In this document: piece by piece, positions 49,958 to 59,609 of the stretch
Layout of the letters: each line of letters opens with the position of its first letter
How positions within the stretch are numbered: the stretch's first letter is position 1
Source: Psychrobacter sp. I-STPA6b
Lineage (GTDB): Bacteria; Pseudomonadota; Gammaproteobacteria; Pseudomonadales; Moraxellaceae
Assembly (NCBI RefSeq): GCF_020662265.1
Contig: NZ_VEWM01000057.1
Span: 216,763 to 280,762, forward strand
Length of the DNA: 64,000 nucleotides
Direction of reading: 5' to 3'
Notes under the pieces: model-generated
Databases searched by the model: none
What the model was told of the DNA's origin: nothing
What the model saw: only the letters and a program-made list of their open reading frames with translations
Program-made: the position numbers and the translations under genes

Positions 49958-50075
49958 GAGTCTGTTGAACAGTTATCTTCATAGGAAAAATCTAACCAAT
50001 TGATACATGAAAGTAAAATATAGCTGTATCCCATGTAAATACTAATCTAGCGGGGTGAAATCTCAACAGACCCTC
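49958..50075. mobile_element. 118-bp element with terminal inverted repeats (MITE-like)
   Basis: Left end GAGTCTGTTGA (49958-49968) is close to the inverse of the right end TCAACAGACCCTC (50063-50075). The interior is non-coding and shared, with mismatches, with 38640-38735. It lies between the YeaC-like gene and the queD-like gene, both on the minus strand. No clear target duplication was seen. It may be a MITE or the fused ends of a lost insertion sequence. Confidence 0.5.
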
Positions 50076-50091
50076 ACCTATTGAAAATGGC

Positions 50092-50400
50092 TTAATGACG
50101 AAACTTCACTGGTTGTACTGCACCAGTTGGGTTTGGTAAGTTAGGATAATGGTGATCATGCTCTACATCACATTCCTCCCCAACAGTTGCACCACTATCA
50201 TCAACGGGCTTATGAATATAACCAATACGCTCTTCAGGTGGTAAATGCTCATGCTCCCATATCATCACCGCTTGCATACAAGTTTGGCGCTGTTCATCAG
50301 TCAACCTGCGCCCATCTGCCCATTTACCCAACTCAACGGCTGTACGAAACTTTTCCACCAGTTCAGGCGTTAATGTATCAAGTACTTGCTGTTTATCCAT
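50092..50400 (-). CDS. YeaC-like protein (DUF1315)
   Basis: 102 residues, small cytoplasmic protein of unknown function. The N-terminal half matches the YeaC/DUF1315 family: LTPELVEKFRTAVELGKWAD, GRRLTDEQRQTCMQAVMIWE. The C-terminal half has a His-rich acidic segment (EECDVEHDHHYPN) that could bind metal, not necessarily a family trait. It follows nadK at 65 bp on the same strand and precedes a MITE-like element. Confidence 0.85.
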   Translation of the reverse strand: MDKQQVLDTLTPELVEKFRTAVELGKWADGRRLTDEQRQTCMQAVMIWEHEHLPPEERIGYIHKPVDDSGATVGEECDVEHDHHYPNLPNPTGAVQPVKFRH

Positions 50401-50465
50401 TATTTCTACCTTAACTATGATTTAGCTTGAATAGGATATCACGATAATAACCATGATTTTAAAAA

Positions 50466-51452
50466 CTAATCCTGATTATCCAGACTGAATTCTTCGGCAT
50501 GTGCATTCCAGTTTAATTTTGTACGACATGCCTTATAAAAATCAAACCCTGGAGGATGCAATAATGTTAACTTATCAGGATGTTTACGAATATGCAGTTG
50601 CTGGCCATGGTCTAATGGTACACTGGTTTTACCATCTGCACTGACCATCGGCTGAGTGCGATTATCTTTATGAATCTGAATCACAATCTCACTATTGCCA
50701 CTCACCACGATTGGTCGGCTCGATAAGGTATGAGGATGCATTGGTACTAAACAGATGGCATCCATACTTGGATGAATAATAGGTCCTCCCCCTGATAAAG
50801 CATATGCTGTTGAACCTGTTGGTGTCGCTACAATCAATCCATCGCTGTGCTGGCGGTACACATCTAATCCATCTATTTTCATCTGAAAGTCAATCATATG
50901 CACAGACTTACCTGCATGAAGCACAACATCATTGAGTGCCATATCCTCATGAATAACATGGCGTCCTTCCAAAATCTCACACGTCAATAAAAAACGCTGG
51001 TCAAGCTGATAATCTCCCATTAAAACTTGACATAACTTTTTACCAACTTCATCTGGATTAACATCCGTCAAAAACCCTAACCGTCCACGATTCACACCCA
51101 AGACTGGTACACGATATCTTGCCAGCGCATGTGCGGCGTGCAAAATTGAACCATCACCACCAACCACCACAACCAAATCGCATATCTCTCCAATCAAGCT
51201 ACGCTTAACAATCTGTAGTGTTTGAATATGCTCAAGCTTCATGTCTGGTAAATGGGCTGTCTCTGAATCCATAATCAGATTTAATCCCATTTCATTGACA
51301 CGCTGAGCTATCTCTGTAATGGTCTGAATCACACTTTTTTTATGCGCCCGCCCCATCAAGCCAATACGCCGAAACGCTGGATTTTTAATGTTGAAAAATA
51401 ATGTAGAATCCGATAAATTCGGGATTTTATGCGACTGTGCAGAGTGTTCCAT
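50466..51452 (-). CDS. nadK: NAD kinase
   Basis: Phosphorylates NAD to NADP. 328 residues, about 30 longer than E. coli NadK because of an N-terminal extension before FRRIGLMGRAHKKSVIQTI. Diagnostic motifs are VVVVGGDGSILHAAHAL (GGDGS), LGVNRGRLGFLTDVNPD, and the DGLIVATPTGSTAYALSGGG nucleotide-binding segment, with the C-terminal VSADGKTSVPL. First gene of a minus-strand run ending in the YeaC-like gene. Confidence 0.95.
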   Translation of the reverse strand: MEHSAQSHKIPNLSDSTLFFNIKNPAFRRIGLMGRAHKKSVIQTITEIAQRVNEMGLNLIMDSETAHLPDMKLEHIQTLQIVKRSLIGEICDLVVVVGGDGSILHAAHALARYRVPVLGVNRGRLGFLTDVNPDEVGKKLCQVLMGDYQLDQRFLLTCEILEGRHVIHEDMALNDVVLHAGKSVHMIDFQMKIDGLDVYRQHSDGLIVATPTGSTAYALSGGGPIIHPSMDAICLVPMHPHTLSSRPIVVSGNSEIVIQIHKDNRTQPMVSADGKTSVPLDHGQQLHIRKHPDKLTLLHPPGFDFYKACRTKLNWNAHAEEFSLDNQD

Positions 51453-51670
51453 GAGCTGGGATACTATTATAATGGATAAATTATGAAGCTTTTATAATAA
51501 GCAAAATAATACAATGAACATGACATCAACTATTATTTTTATTAACGTCAGTCAATTATATCAACCTGTGTTTTAGGGAGAGCTTTACTTCTTAAAGTAA
51601 TGGTACAAACATCAACCCATTACATTAACTGCCCTATACACCAATGGTTGCAAGCCTAGCATAAATTTTA

Positions 51671-51686
51671 GCAGGATGCATCCTGC
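51671..51686. promoter_or_regulatory. Perfect 16-bp palindrome GCAGGATGCATCCTGC
   Basis: Self-complementary with no spacer, GC-rich in an AT-rich region. More like a dimeric protein site than an RNA hairpin. About 215 bp from both flanking starts. Regulator unknown. Confidence 0.4.
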
Positions 51687-51779
51687 CAACAGCACTCAAC
51701 TAACAACTTAAATACATACTTAGAAAATATATCATGAATTGATAAGATTTCTATATAAATTATCATAACAGTTTTACTA

Positions 51780-51807
51780 TTGTTTTTCTTAAATTAGTAC
51801 TTATAAT
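51780..51807 (+). promoter_or_regulatory. Candidate promoter of the Bax1-I family gene
   Basis: TTGTTT (51780-51785), 16-bp spacer, perfect TATAAT (51802-51807). Leader of about 80 nt. Confidence 0.4.
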
Positions 51808-51892
51808 TACAGGACTTAACTTAAATCAGGAATGCGGTATAGACCCATTTTTACTTAACTAAATACTGCAACTTTTATAAGGAAACATAACT

Positions 51893-52612
51893 ATGGCAAA
51901 CCCAATTGTCAGCCGTACCCAGCTTGCTACTGGTGGTCGTGCGATGACTGTCAAAGGCGTCATCCAAAAAACCAGTTTTTTACTTGGACTTAGTGCTGTC
52001 ACTGCACTTGGCTTTTTCTTTTTTATCTTAACTCAAGGTCTAAGCTATTCTTTTGTAAAAATTGCCGCTTTCGGTAGTATGTTTGCTGCTTTTGGCTTGG
52101 CACTTTTGATTACTTTCAAACCACATTTAGCAAAAACTTTAGCTGCACCTTATGCTATTTTAGAGGGATTGTTTTTAGGTGGCATCTCTTCATTCTTTAT
52201 GGCGATTGCACCTACCGTTCCTTTAACTGCATTGAGTGCTACTTTTGTCACTGCCGCTATCATGCTTGGTTTATATCGTACAGGTGTCATTAAAGTAACA
52301 GAAAAGTTCCGCTCTATCTTAATGTCAGCCGTATTTGCCATCATGCTACTATACTTAGTACAGTGGGGCTTTGTGATGTTTGGCTCAAGCCTTCCTTTCT
52401 TATTTGATGGAGGCATGATTGCAATTGGTTTTAGTCTATTTGTAGTTGTGATTGCTTCATTTAGTTTATTGTTAGATTTTGATAATGTTGAGCGTGGCGT
52501 CGCCATGGGTGTATCAGAAGAGTATGAGTGGATTTTTAGTATTGGTATTCTAGCCACTCTAGTCTGGATGTATGTAGAATTCTTACGCTTACTTAGCTAC
52601 TTACAAGACTAA
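51893..52612 (+). CDS. Bax inhibitor-1/YccA family membrane protein
   Basis: 239 residues, about seven membrane helices. The Bax1-I/YccA type is shown by YAILEGLFLGGISSFFMAIA, and by the C-terminal LDFDNVERGVAMGVSEEYEW, a signature of the family's polar last part, then IFSIGILATLVWMYVEFLRL. Bacterial members are inner-membrane proteins that modulate FtsH or act as pH-sensitive calcium channels; the role here is not known. AAGGAAAC lies upstream of the start codon. A terminator follows. Confidence 0.88.
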   Translation: MANPIVSRTQLATGGRAMTVKGVIQKTSFLLGLSAVTALGFFFFILTQGLSYSFVKIAAFGSMFAAFGLALLITFKPHLAKTLAAPYAILEGLFLGGISSFFMAIAPTVPLTALSATFVTAAIMLGLYRTGVIKVTEKFRSILMSAVFAIMLLYLVQWGFVMFGSSLPFLFDGGMIAIGFSLFVVVIASFSLLLDFDNVERGVAMGVSEEYEWIFSIGILATLVWMYVEFLRLLSYLQD

Positions 52613-52635
52613 ATAAACCAGTATCAAGACAAACA

Positions 52636-52667
52636 AAAAGGTCGTTCAACTTGAACGACCTTTTTTA
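52636..52667. terminator. Terminator between the Bax1-I gene and the L,D-transpeptidase gene
   Basis: Near-perfect palindrome AAAAAGGTCGTTCAA / TTGAACGACCTTTTTT, with A run and T run, so it works for both convergent genes. Confidence 0.9.
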
Positions 52668-52712
52668 TTCTCAACTAATAATGAATAAAGCCTTCTTCTA
52701 AAAATAGCTTGC

Positions 52713-53906
52713 TTATAAGAACTCAACAGCTGCGCCTTCATTAATTGTGGAATATAGAGCCAAAGCATCCCAGTTTGTCAAACGCACACACCCATGAGAG
52801 TTTTGCTGGCTTATCTTCTCTGGCTCTGGAGAGCCATGTATACCAAATCCTTGTTTATTTAAGCCAAGCCATACACGCCCGACAGGATTATTTGGACCTG
52901 GAGGAATCGCACTGTTTTTATTACGAAAGTTACTATTATAAGTTGGATTCAATACTCGATTGATAACTTTATAATTCCCATTTGGCGAAGGGGTATAACG
53001 TCCTCCAACTGTCGTAGGGTATGTGGCAACCAGATTATCACTATCATCATAAGCATAGAGTATATTTTGCTTTTTATCGACCACAACTTTATCTACAGCT
53101 TTCATATTTGGTGTACCACGATTATAGATCGTAATGGTTTCACCCGCCTTAAAACGCTTATCTGTATTTAACGCGCTTAACAACCCCTGACTCATATGAA
53201 ACTTTTCTGCCAATGCTTCCTTAACACTTCGATACTGCACTCCTTTGCCTAACCTTGGCAAATAAACATCATCTTTAGTCAGCGTATAATTAACCAAAAC
53301 AGGACGATTGGCTAGTTCAGTATCTTCAACCAACTTTAACCATGTATCAACGTTCATCTCATTGGTTTGTGGTAAGTTATTTGCTTTTTGAAAAGCTTGC
53401 ATCGCCTTGATGACATTACCACCGAAAGCACCATCTACTGCACCGACACCATGTTGATGCCAGTTAAGTAGCGCTTGAATTTTTATAATTACATTACGAT
53501 TTAATTCTTTTTGTCCATACCATGAGGTGATATTAACTTTTAGTGCATCTAAAGTTAAGTTTTCTACTGAATAATCAATATCTGGAACTGCTTTTGCTAG
53601 ACGTGCTTCGATACTACTGCCATCGTCATCTTGCTGCTCATCATCTTGTATACCATCCTCATCCTCAGCGAGTAATTGACTGTCTTCTGGCAAAGCATCT
53701 TCTGATTGTCCCTTCTCATTGACATCTTCTGTCTCACTGACCTCAGTATCTGCCAGTTGTTCAGCTGATTGCTGAGTGATATCATCCAAATTAGTATCCA
53801 ACCCAGCATTGAGGCTAGTCTGTCCACTTTGATTACACGCTGATAGTAAAGTAATACTTAAAATACTACTGATGGCACAAACCATGTATTTTGCTTTCAT
53901 ATTCAT
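52713..53906 (-). CDS. L,D-transpeptidase (YkuD family) lipoprotein
   Basis: Periplasmic enzyme that forms 3-3 crosslinks in peptidoglycan or attaches proteins to it. 397 residues. Lipoprotein signal peptide with lipobox LLSAC; a long acidic linker (EDEDGIQDDEQQDDDGSS). A peptidoglycan-binding segment at about 140-190 (HQHGVGAVDGAFGGNVIKAM, QAFQKANNLPQ), a LysM-like GKGVQYRSVKEALAEKFHMS stretch, then the YkuD catalytic domain with HGSPEPEKISQQNSHGCVRL, which holds the catalytic His and Cys. Anchored to the membrane and acting on the wall. Convergent with the Bax1-I gene. Confidence 0.93.
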   Translation of the reverse strand: MNMKAKYMVCAISSILSITLLSACNQSGQTSLNAGLDTNLDDITQQSAEQLADTEVSETEDVNEKGQSEDALPEDSQLLAEDEDGIQDDEQQDDDGSSIEARLAKAVPDIDYSVENLTLDALKVNITSWYGQKELNRNVIIKIQALLNWHQHGVGAVDGAFGGNVIKAMQAFQKANNLPQTNEMNVDTWLKLVEDTELANRPVLVNYTLTKDDVYLPRLGKGVQYRSVKEALAEKFHMSQGLLSALNTDKRFKAGETITIYNRGTPNMKAVDKVVVDKKQNILYAYDDSDNLVATYPTTVGGRYTPSPNGNYKVINRVLNPTYNSNFRNKNSAIPPGPNNPVGRVWLGLNKQGFGIHGSPEPEKISQQNSHGCVRLTNWDALALYSTINEGAAVEFL

Positions 53907-54063
53907 TTCAACAATTTTTTAACAGAAGTTGTGATAATAGTCGGCAAAATAATAACATATTTTTCTAGTAAACAACGCCATGTTACAGGTTGTTAATACT
54001 ATTTAATCATCATCTCATACCATTACAGTTCTCTACTTAAGGCATTCAAAACTTTCACAGAAG

Positions 54064-56829
54064 CTAAGCTTGTTTTAACCGTAGTGCATTTAAGACAACT
54101 AATAAAGAGCTTAAAGACATACCAATAGCAGCCAACCAAGGTGGCACAAAACCTAAAGCAGCAGGAATTAAAACCACTGTGTTATACCCCAAAGCCCAAT
54201 ACAAATTTTGCTTAATGATTCTTTGCGATTGATCAGCAACACGTTTTGCATCATTTACTGATGTTACCTGTCCATCTAATATCACACTATCACTAGATAC
54301 CTGTGCTAGGTCTGCTGCCCCCGCAATCGCTGTTGAGATATTCGCGGCTGCTAACACTGGTGCATCATTAATACCATCCCCCACCATCATAACCACAGCG
54401 CCTTGTTGCTGTAACTCCTGAATATGATGCACTTTATCTTCAGGTGATAGTCCATTATAAGCTTGATTAATGCCAAGCGCCTTTGCAACTTTTAAGGCTT
54501 GTTCACTTGGATCACCTGTTAGCATCAGTGGCGTGATACCTTTAGCTTGTAATGTGGCAATCATCGTTGCCATACCATCACGCACTTTGTCATTAAAATA
54601 AAAATAAGCCAATGGTTGCCAAACAGATTTACTTCCATCTACCACCTGTTGTGACAATGTAACCACTGTACTGGCATGATATTTTTCTAGGTTTGGTAAC
54701 TGGACATTCAATTGCTTATCTACTGACTCTAACTGGGTATTAGTAGCAAATGCAATATGCCCTAGACGATACCGTATACCATCAATTTTTGCTTCAACAC
54801 CACCTGCAGGATATAACTTTAAATCTTGAGTTGTTGGTAAATGTAGCTGATAGGCTGCTGATAAAATTGCATGGGCAATCGGATGGCGACTGCCAGTTTC
54901 AAGAGCAGCCGCTATTGCTAATAGTCGTTGAGCGCTGGTCGTGCTTTCTGGTGTTTCTATTTTATTCGCTGTGTCAGCTAACGTTTCAATATGCAACAGA
55001 TTGGGTTTACCATAAGTTAATGTACCTGTTTTATCAAACGCCACATGTGTCACTTCTGCCAAAGTCTGCAATGTGTGACCACGTGTTGCTAAAAATCCAT
55101 AATGGGCAACTCTATTAGTCGAAACAGTCAAGGCTATTGGGGTTGCTAAAGATAAGGCACACGGACAGGTTGCAACTAATACTGCCACTGTTGCCCAAAT
55201 GGCTTGGCTAATATCATTAGGGTCATACCAACACCAGCCCAAAAATACCAATATTGATAAAACCAAAACTCGTGCTACAAACCAACGTGCCCATTTATCT
55301 GCCTGTTGTGCAATTTTTGGTTTTTCACTCATCGCACGATTCATTAGCCTATCAATTAAGCCCATTTGGCTATCTTCAGGTAATGCAGTAACCAGCATCA
55401 CAAAGGGTTGGCTATCATTTTGTGAGCCACCCACAATAGCATCACCCAAGTTCTTGACAATTAAATCACTCTCACCAGTCAGTAGGCTTTGAGAGACTGT
55501 CGCTGTTGGACTACACAATACCCCATCAGCCAAAACATCCATACCCGCTTCAATAAAGATAACATCACCAACCTGTAACACATGGGCAGTAATTTTCTGG
55601 CTTACAAGCTCAGAGTTATCTATAGAATCATTAAGTGTCCTCTCTAAATTGTGTGTTCTTAACGCTGCTAACTGTGCCAGTCGTTGTATATACTGTGCAT
55701 ATTTTGACTCTGGATAATCATTGCCACTTTGATTTTGTAGAGATGATTTATCAGCCGTAAACTGTAATGCCTGTTGCGCCAGCTCTGACTCATGCCCCAG
55801 TTTTTCTACCAACGTTGGCTCAAGCACTACCAAATCATTTGCCATATTAGAGGCTTTTAAACGGGCATTATGCTCAATATAACGCCCTGCCAATAAAAAG
55901 AAGATAAACATACTAACAGAATCATAATAAGTCTCTCCTTGACCAGATATTGTTGCATATAAACTGGCAAAAAACGTCACAAATAAGGCAATACTCACTG
56001 GCACATCCATATTGACTTGCCGAGCTTTTAGCGCTGTCCATGCAGATTGAAAAAAAGGCAATCCAGCATAGAAAAATACAGGTACACTAACAAACAAAGA
56101 GACCCAACGTAAAAAGTCACGATGCTCTAATAACATGCCCCGATATTCACCAAAATACAGACCAACTGCAAACATCATCGCCTGCATTGCTCCTAATGCA
56201 GCAATACCAAGGCGAATCAACATCTGTTTATTGTATCGTGCCAGCATGGCTTCATGTGTATCTTGTCGATATGGTCTGGCATCATAGCCTATTTGATTAA
56301 TCGTTCCCAAAATGCGACTAATTGGCAATTTTGCCTCATCCCAGATAACTCGCATACGCTGATTGGTCAGGTTGACTTGACATTGTGAGACACCGTCCAA
56401 CTCATAAAGCCGAGTCTCAATCAACCAAGTACAAGCTGCACAGCGTAAATTGTTAACGGACAGCTCTGCTACTGATAAACCATCTTGTGCATATACAAAC
56501 TGCGACTTAACTTCCTCATGATCATATGCCTCTAGCTGTGTCATCTGTATTGGTAGACTGGCAGTACGATTAATCTCTGTACGATCTAAATAATACTGCT
56601 CAAGTCCTGCTTCTACGATACTTTCACTAGCAAGCTGACAGCCCAAACAGCACATCTCACGAGACTTGCCAAGTACTGTTGCAAAAAAAGGTGGCGTTGG
56701 CACAGGGTCTCCACAATGAAAGCAATAGCCTTTATCAGGGATGATCAATTGCTCAAATAATGCTGAAGATACTGGTTCAGTAGAAGAACTATTAGAAGTA
56801 GAGCTTGACGGAGCTTGTGAATTTTTCAT
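54064..56829 (-). CDS. ccoI: CcoI/FixI-type copper-transporting P-type ATPase
   Basis: Moves copper across the inner membrane, in CcoI proteins for assembly of cbb3 cytochrome oxidase. 921 residues from ATG at 56829; the upstream TTG at 56847 is a weaker start. N-terminal metal-binding domain with YCFHCGDPVPTP and MCCLGC, typical of CcoI, followed by an HMA domain (NLRCAACTWLIETRLY). About eight membrane helices with the CPC motif (TCPCALSLATPIALTVSTNR), the phosphorylation motif DKTGTLT, and GDGINDAPVLAAANIS. The N-terminus is Ser-rich. No ccoG, ccoH, ccoS or ccoNOP genes lie next to it in this window. Confidence 0.9.
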   Translation of the reverse strand: MKNSQAPSSSTSNSSSTEPVSSALFEQLIIPDKGYCFHCGDPVPTPPFFATVLGKSREMCCLGCQLASESIVEAGLEQYYLDRTEINRTASLPIQMTQLEAYDHEEVKSQFVYAQDGLSVAELSVNNLRCAACTWLIETRLYELDGVSQCQVNLTNQRMRVIWDEAKLPISRILGTINQIGYDARPYRQDTHEAMLARYNKQMLIRLGIAALGAMQAMMFAVGLYFGEYRGMLLEHRDFLRWVSLFVSVPVFFYAGLPFFQSAWTALKARQVNMDVPVSIALFVTFFASLYATISGQGETYYDSVSMFIFFLLAGRYIEHNARLKASNMANDLVVLEPTLVEKLGHESELAQQALQFTADKSSLQNQSGNDYPESKYAQYIQRLAQLAALRTHNLERTLNDSIDNSELVSQKITAHVLQVGDVIFIEAGMDVLADGVLCSPTATVSQSLLTGESDLIVKNLGDAIVGGSQNDSQPFVMLVTALPEDSQMGLIDRLMNRAMSEKPKIAQQADKWARWFVARVLVLSILVFLGWCWYDPNDISQAIWATVAVLVATCPCALSLATPIALTVSTNRVAHYGFLATRGHTLQTLAEVTHVAFDKTGTLTYGKPNLLHIETLADTANKIETPESTTSAQRLLAIAAALETGSRHPIAHAILSAAYQLHLPTTQDLKLYPAGGVEAKIDGIRYRLGHIAFATNTQLESVDKQLNVQLPNLEKYHASTVVTLSQQVVDGSKSVWQPLAYFYFNDKVRDGMATMIATLQAKGITPLMLTGDPSEQALKVAKALGINQAYNGLSPEDKVHHIQELQQQGAVVMMVGDGINDAPVLAAANISTAIAGAADLAQVSSDSVILDGQVTSVNDAKRVADQSQRIIKQNLYWALGYNTVVLIPAALGFVPPWLAAIGMSLSSLLVVLNALRLKQA

Positions 56830-57033
56830 AGCTAACAATAAAATCAAATGCCAAGATGGAAAGTCATATTGTAGCAGTTTTCATTACCTTACCTTTGAGA
56901 TTATTCAAAAGTGAAAAAATCATGAAAACGTACAAATCTGTAGGAATACTACTGATATTTACTATGATATTATTGAAAATACACCTTTTTTAAGTCATCA
57001 TTAGACAGTTTTTAGTCAATTTGGTAATCGTCT

Positions 57034-59496
57034 GTGCAAGATTCTCATAAACGTACTTCTATATCACCAGCTCAACATCCATCAAAACAAGCCCAAAAAG
57101 GCTCTGTTATTGGGTTTTTATTCTTAGTTATTATCATTATTGGTATGATCATGCTAACACTATATGTGCTCAAGCTTGATAAGACCATTACAACAAAGTT
57201 TGAGGGTAAGCGCTGGAACATACCTGCCAAAGTCTTCTCACAACCACTTGAGCTATATCAAGGTGCACCTGTCACCCAAAGTGACTTGGATACATGGTTA
57301 GAATTGCTTAACTACCGTAGCAACCAACAATATGAACGGACAGGTACTTATCATAAAGCAGGCAGTGAATACTTTATCCATACTCGTGGCTTTAGTTATA
57401 GTGCTAATGATGTTGATGAAGAACAAATCATTAAACTTAAATTAGCAAATGGTAAAGTTGCCAATATACAAAGTACCCAACCAAATCGACTGGGTATTGT
57501 TCGTCTAGAGCCAGTCACTATTGGTGGTATTTATCCTGATAATAATGAAGACCGACTGGTAGTCTCTATTGATGATATCCCCCCTACGCTGATTGATGCT
57601 CTTATTGCCACAGAAGACAGAGGGTTTTATGAACATAAAGGTGTATCATTACGTGGTATAGGACGAGCTGTCTATAACAACTTCTCTGGTAAATCTATGC
57701 AGGGTGGCTCAACCATCACTCAACAGCTGATTAAAAACTTCTATCTAAATTCAGACCGTACACTAAAACGCAAAGCAAACGAAGCCATTATGGCACTATT
57801 ACTTGAGCTACATTACGATAAACGTGCCATTTTACAAACCTATCTTAACGAAATTAATCTTGGTCAAAATGGTAACCGCTCTATCAACGGTTTTGGTCTG
57901 GCAGCTCAGTTTTATTTCAATCAGCCACTAAATGAACTTCGTCTTGACCAACAAGCAATGCTGGTTGGCTTGGCAAAAGGTCCAACACAATACAACCCTC
58001 GCCGCAATCCTGAAACAGCAAAAAATCGCCGTGATACGGTCTTACACAATATGCTAGTAACAGGCAAAATAGACCAAGAAACCTATGATCAAGCCATTGC
58101 TCAGCCATTAGATGTGATTGAAAAACCCAACGTCGGTAAAAGTCGCTTCCCTGATTTTTTAGATATTGTGAAGCGTGAACTAAATCAGGTATATCACCAA
58201 GATGACCTAAAAAATGAGGGGCTACGCATATTTAGTACCCTAAATCCAATTGCCCAACTAGCAGCAGATAATGCTGTAGAAAAAGAATTGGGTCGCCTGC
58301 GTAAAACCAGCAATAAAACTACAGAGCTACAAGCAGCATTGGTCAGTGCGAATCCTGATACAGGTGAACTATTATCTGTGGTTGGTAGTGGTAGTGAGTT
58401 TACAGGGTTTAACCGTGCTATTGATGCCAAACGACAAGTTGGCTCACTATTAAAACCTGTTATTTATATGACAGCACTAGCGTCTGGCAAATATAATCTA
58501 GCCAGTCCTGTCAATGATAACCCCGTTTCTATCACCTTAAGTAATAACTCTGTTTGGTCACCAAAAAACTATGGTGGACGAGATCATGGCTATGTACCAC
58601 TTACCCAAGCTTTAGCAAAATCCTATAACCAAGCTGCAGTTAATACAGGTATGGAGTTTGGCGTTGGCACATTTGTTAACCAGTTGCACCGCCTTGGTAT
58701 CAAAGAAAAGCTGCCAACCTATCCCTCAATTTTCCTTGGCTCTGTCAATCTGAGTCCAATGGATATGCTCGGTATGTATCAAGTATTTGCTTCTGGTGGA
58801 TTTCACACTAGTATTCATAGTATCCGTAGTGTCGTTGATAACCGTGGTCAAGTCTTACAACGTACAGGCTTAAATACCAAACAAGCCGTTCCAACTGATG
58901 TTAACTTTTTAACAAACTATGCCCTACAGCAAGTTGTTAACAATGGTACAGCCACTCGCGCACAATCTCTTGGAAAAAATCTAAACCTAGCAGGAAAAAC
59001 AGGTACAACCAATGACTATCGTGATGCTTGGTTTGCTGGATATAGTGGTAACTATGTCAGTGTTGTTTGGGTTGGACGAGATGACAACAAACCTATCGGG
59101 CTAAGTGGTGGTAGTGGTGCGCTACCCGTTTGGATAGACTATATGAAACGCCTAAAATTATCTCCAGTTGCACCTGTACAGCCCGATGGTATTGAATGGC
59201 TATGGCTGGAAAATGGAACTGGCAAATTATCACGAGAAAGCTGTGAAAATGCAGTCTACCTACCAGTCTTATCTGCCTCTATCCCTAAAGAAGCCAGTGA
59301 CTGTGCGGTAGAGATGTATGAGCAAGAGCGCCTGCGAACACAAATGTCATGGCTTGAACAACAACAAGCAGCCATCCAACAAGAAGAAGGAGATTCCTTT
59401 ACAAATGATGAATCGCAAGAAGTCATTGAATCTTCCGATGAGAATAATAACGAGACCAGTGACACATGGTATGATAAAGCGTTAGAGTGGTTCTAA
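57034..59496 (+). CDS. mrcB: Bifunctional penicillin-binding protein 1b
   Basis: Class A PBP: polymerises lipid II and crosslinks peptides in the periplasm. 820 residues from a GTG start at 57034. One N-terminal membrane helix (about 24-46), UB2H-like region, glycosyltransferase 51 domain with the catalytic Glu194 in ATEDRGFYEHKGVSLRGIGR and GGSTITQQLIKN, and transpeptidase domain with the serine motif SLLK (Ser471, Lys474), the SYN-type KSYNQAAVNTG and KTGTT in AGKTGTTNDYRDAWFAGYSG. The tail is acidic and Gln/Glu/Ser-rich (EEGDSFTNDESQEVIESSDE). A hairpin follows at 59546. Confidence 0.95.
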   Translation: MQDSHKRTSISPAQHPSKQAQKGSVIGFLFLVIIIIGMIMLTLYVLKLDKTITTKFEGKRWNIPAKVFSQPLELYQGAPVTQSDLDTWLELLNYRSNQQYERTGTYHKAGSEYFIHTRGFSYSANDVDEEQIIKLKLANGKVANIQSTQPNRLGIVRLEPVTIGGIYPDNNEDRLVVSIDDIPPTLIDALIATEDRGFYEHKGVSLRGIGRAVYNNFSGKSMQGGSTITQQLIKNFYLNSDRTLKRKANEAIMALLLELHYDKRAILQTYLNEINLGQNGNRSINGFGLAAQFYFNQPLNELRLDQQAMLVGLAKGPTQYNPRRNPETAKNRRDTVLHNMLVTGKIDQETYDQAIAQPLDVIEKPNVGKSRFPDFLDIVKRELNQVYHQDDLKNEGLRIFSTLNPIAQLAADNAVEKELGRLRKTSNKTTELQAALVSANPDTGELLSVVGSGSEFTGFNRAIDAKRQVGSLLKPVIYMTALASGKYNLASPVNDNPVSITLSNNSVWSPKNYGGRDHGYVPLTQALAKSYNQAAVNTGMEFGVGTFVNQLHRLGIKEKLPTYPSIFLGSVNLSPMDMLGMYQVFASGGFHTSIHSIRSVVDNRGQVLQRTGLNTKQAVPTDVNFLTNYALQQVVNNGTATRAQSLGKNLNLAGKTGTTNDYRDAWFAGYSGNYVSVVWVGRDDNKPIGLSGGSGALPVWIDYMKRLKLSPVAPVQPDGIEWLWLENGTGKLSRESCENAVYLPVLSASIPKEASDCAVEMYEQERLRTQMSWLEQQQAAIQQEEGDSFTNDESQEVIESSDENNNETSDTWYDKALEWF

Positions 59497-59545
59497 AACC
59501 ATGTAATCTATCCCATTATATCGGTATCACTCGCAACAAATAGAT

Positions 59546-59575
59546 AGGGCTGGATTTTCCCAGCCCTTATCATTA
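59546..59575 (+). terminator. Hairpin after mrcB
   Basis: GC-rich 8-bp stem AGGGCTGG / CCAGCCCT (59546-59553 with 59560-59567) followed by a short TTAT. The T run is weak, so read-through into the next gene is possible. Confidence 0.55.
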
Positions 59576-59609
59576 ACTAGCATTGCAATAAGAACCATAA
59601 CCATTACAC

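Larger units (their letters stand above)
51453..51892. other. Intergenic region between divergent nadK and the Bax1-I family gene
   Basis: About 440 bp without a gene. It contains a perfect 16-bp palindrome (51671-51686) and a promoter candidate for the downstream gene (51780-51807). Confidence 0.5.

Noticed and set aside
49741..50034. 97-codon minus-strand frame across the MITE-like element
   Set aside because: It overlaps the start of the queD-like gene and the element; the frame is not shared by the related copy at 38640.
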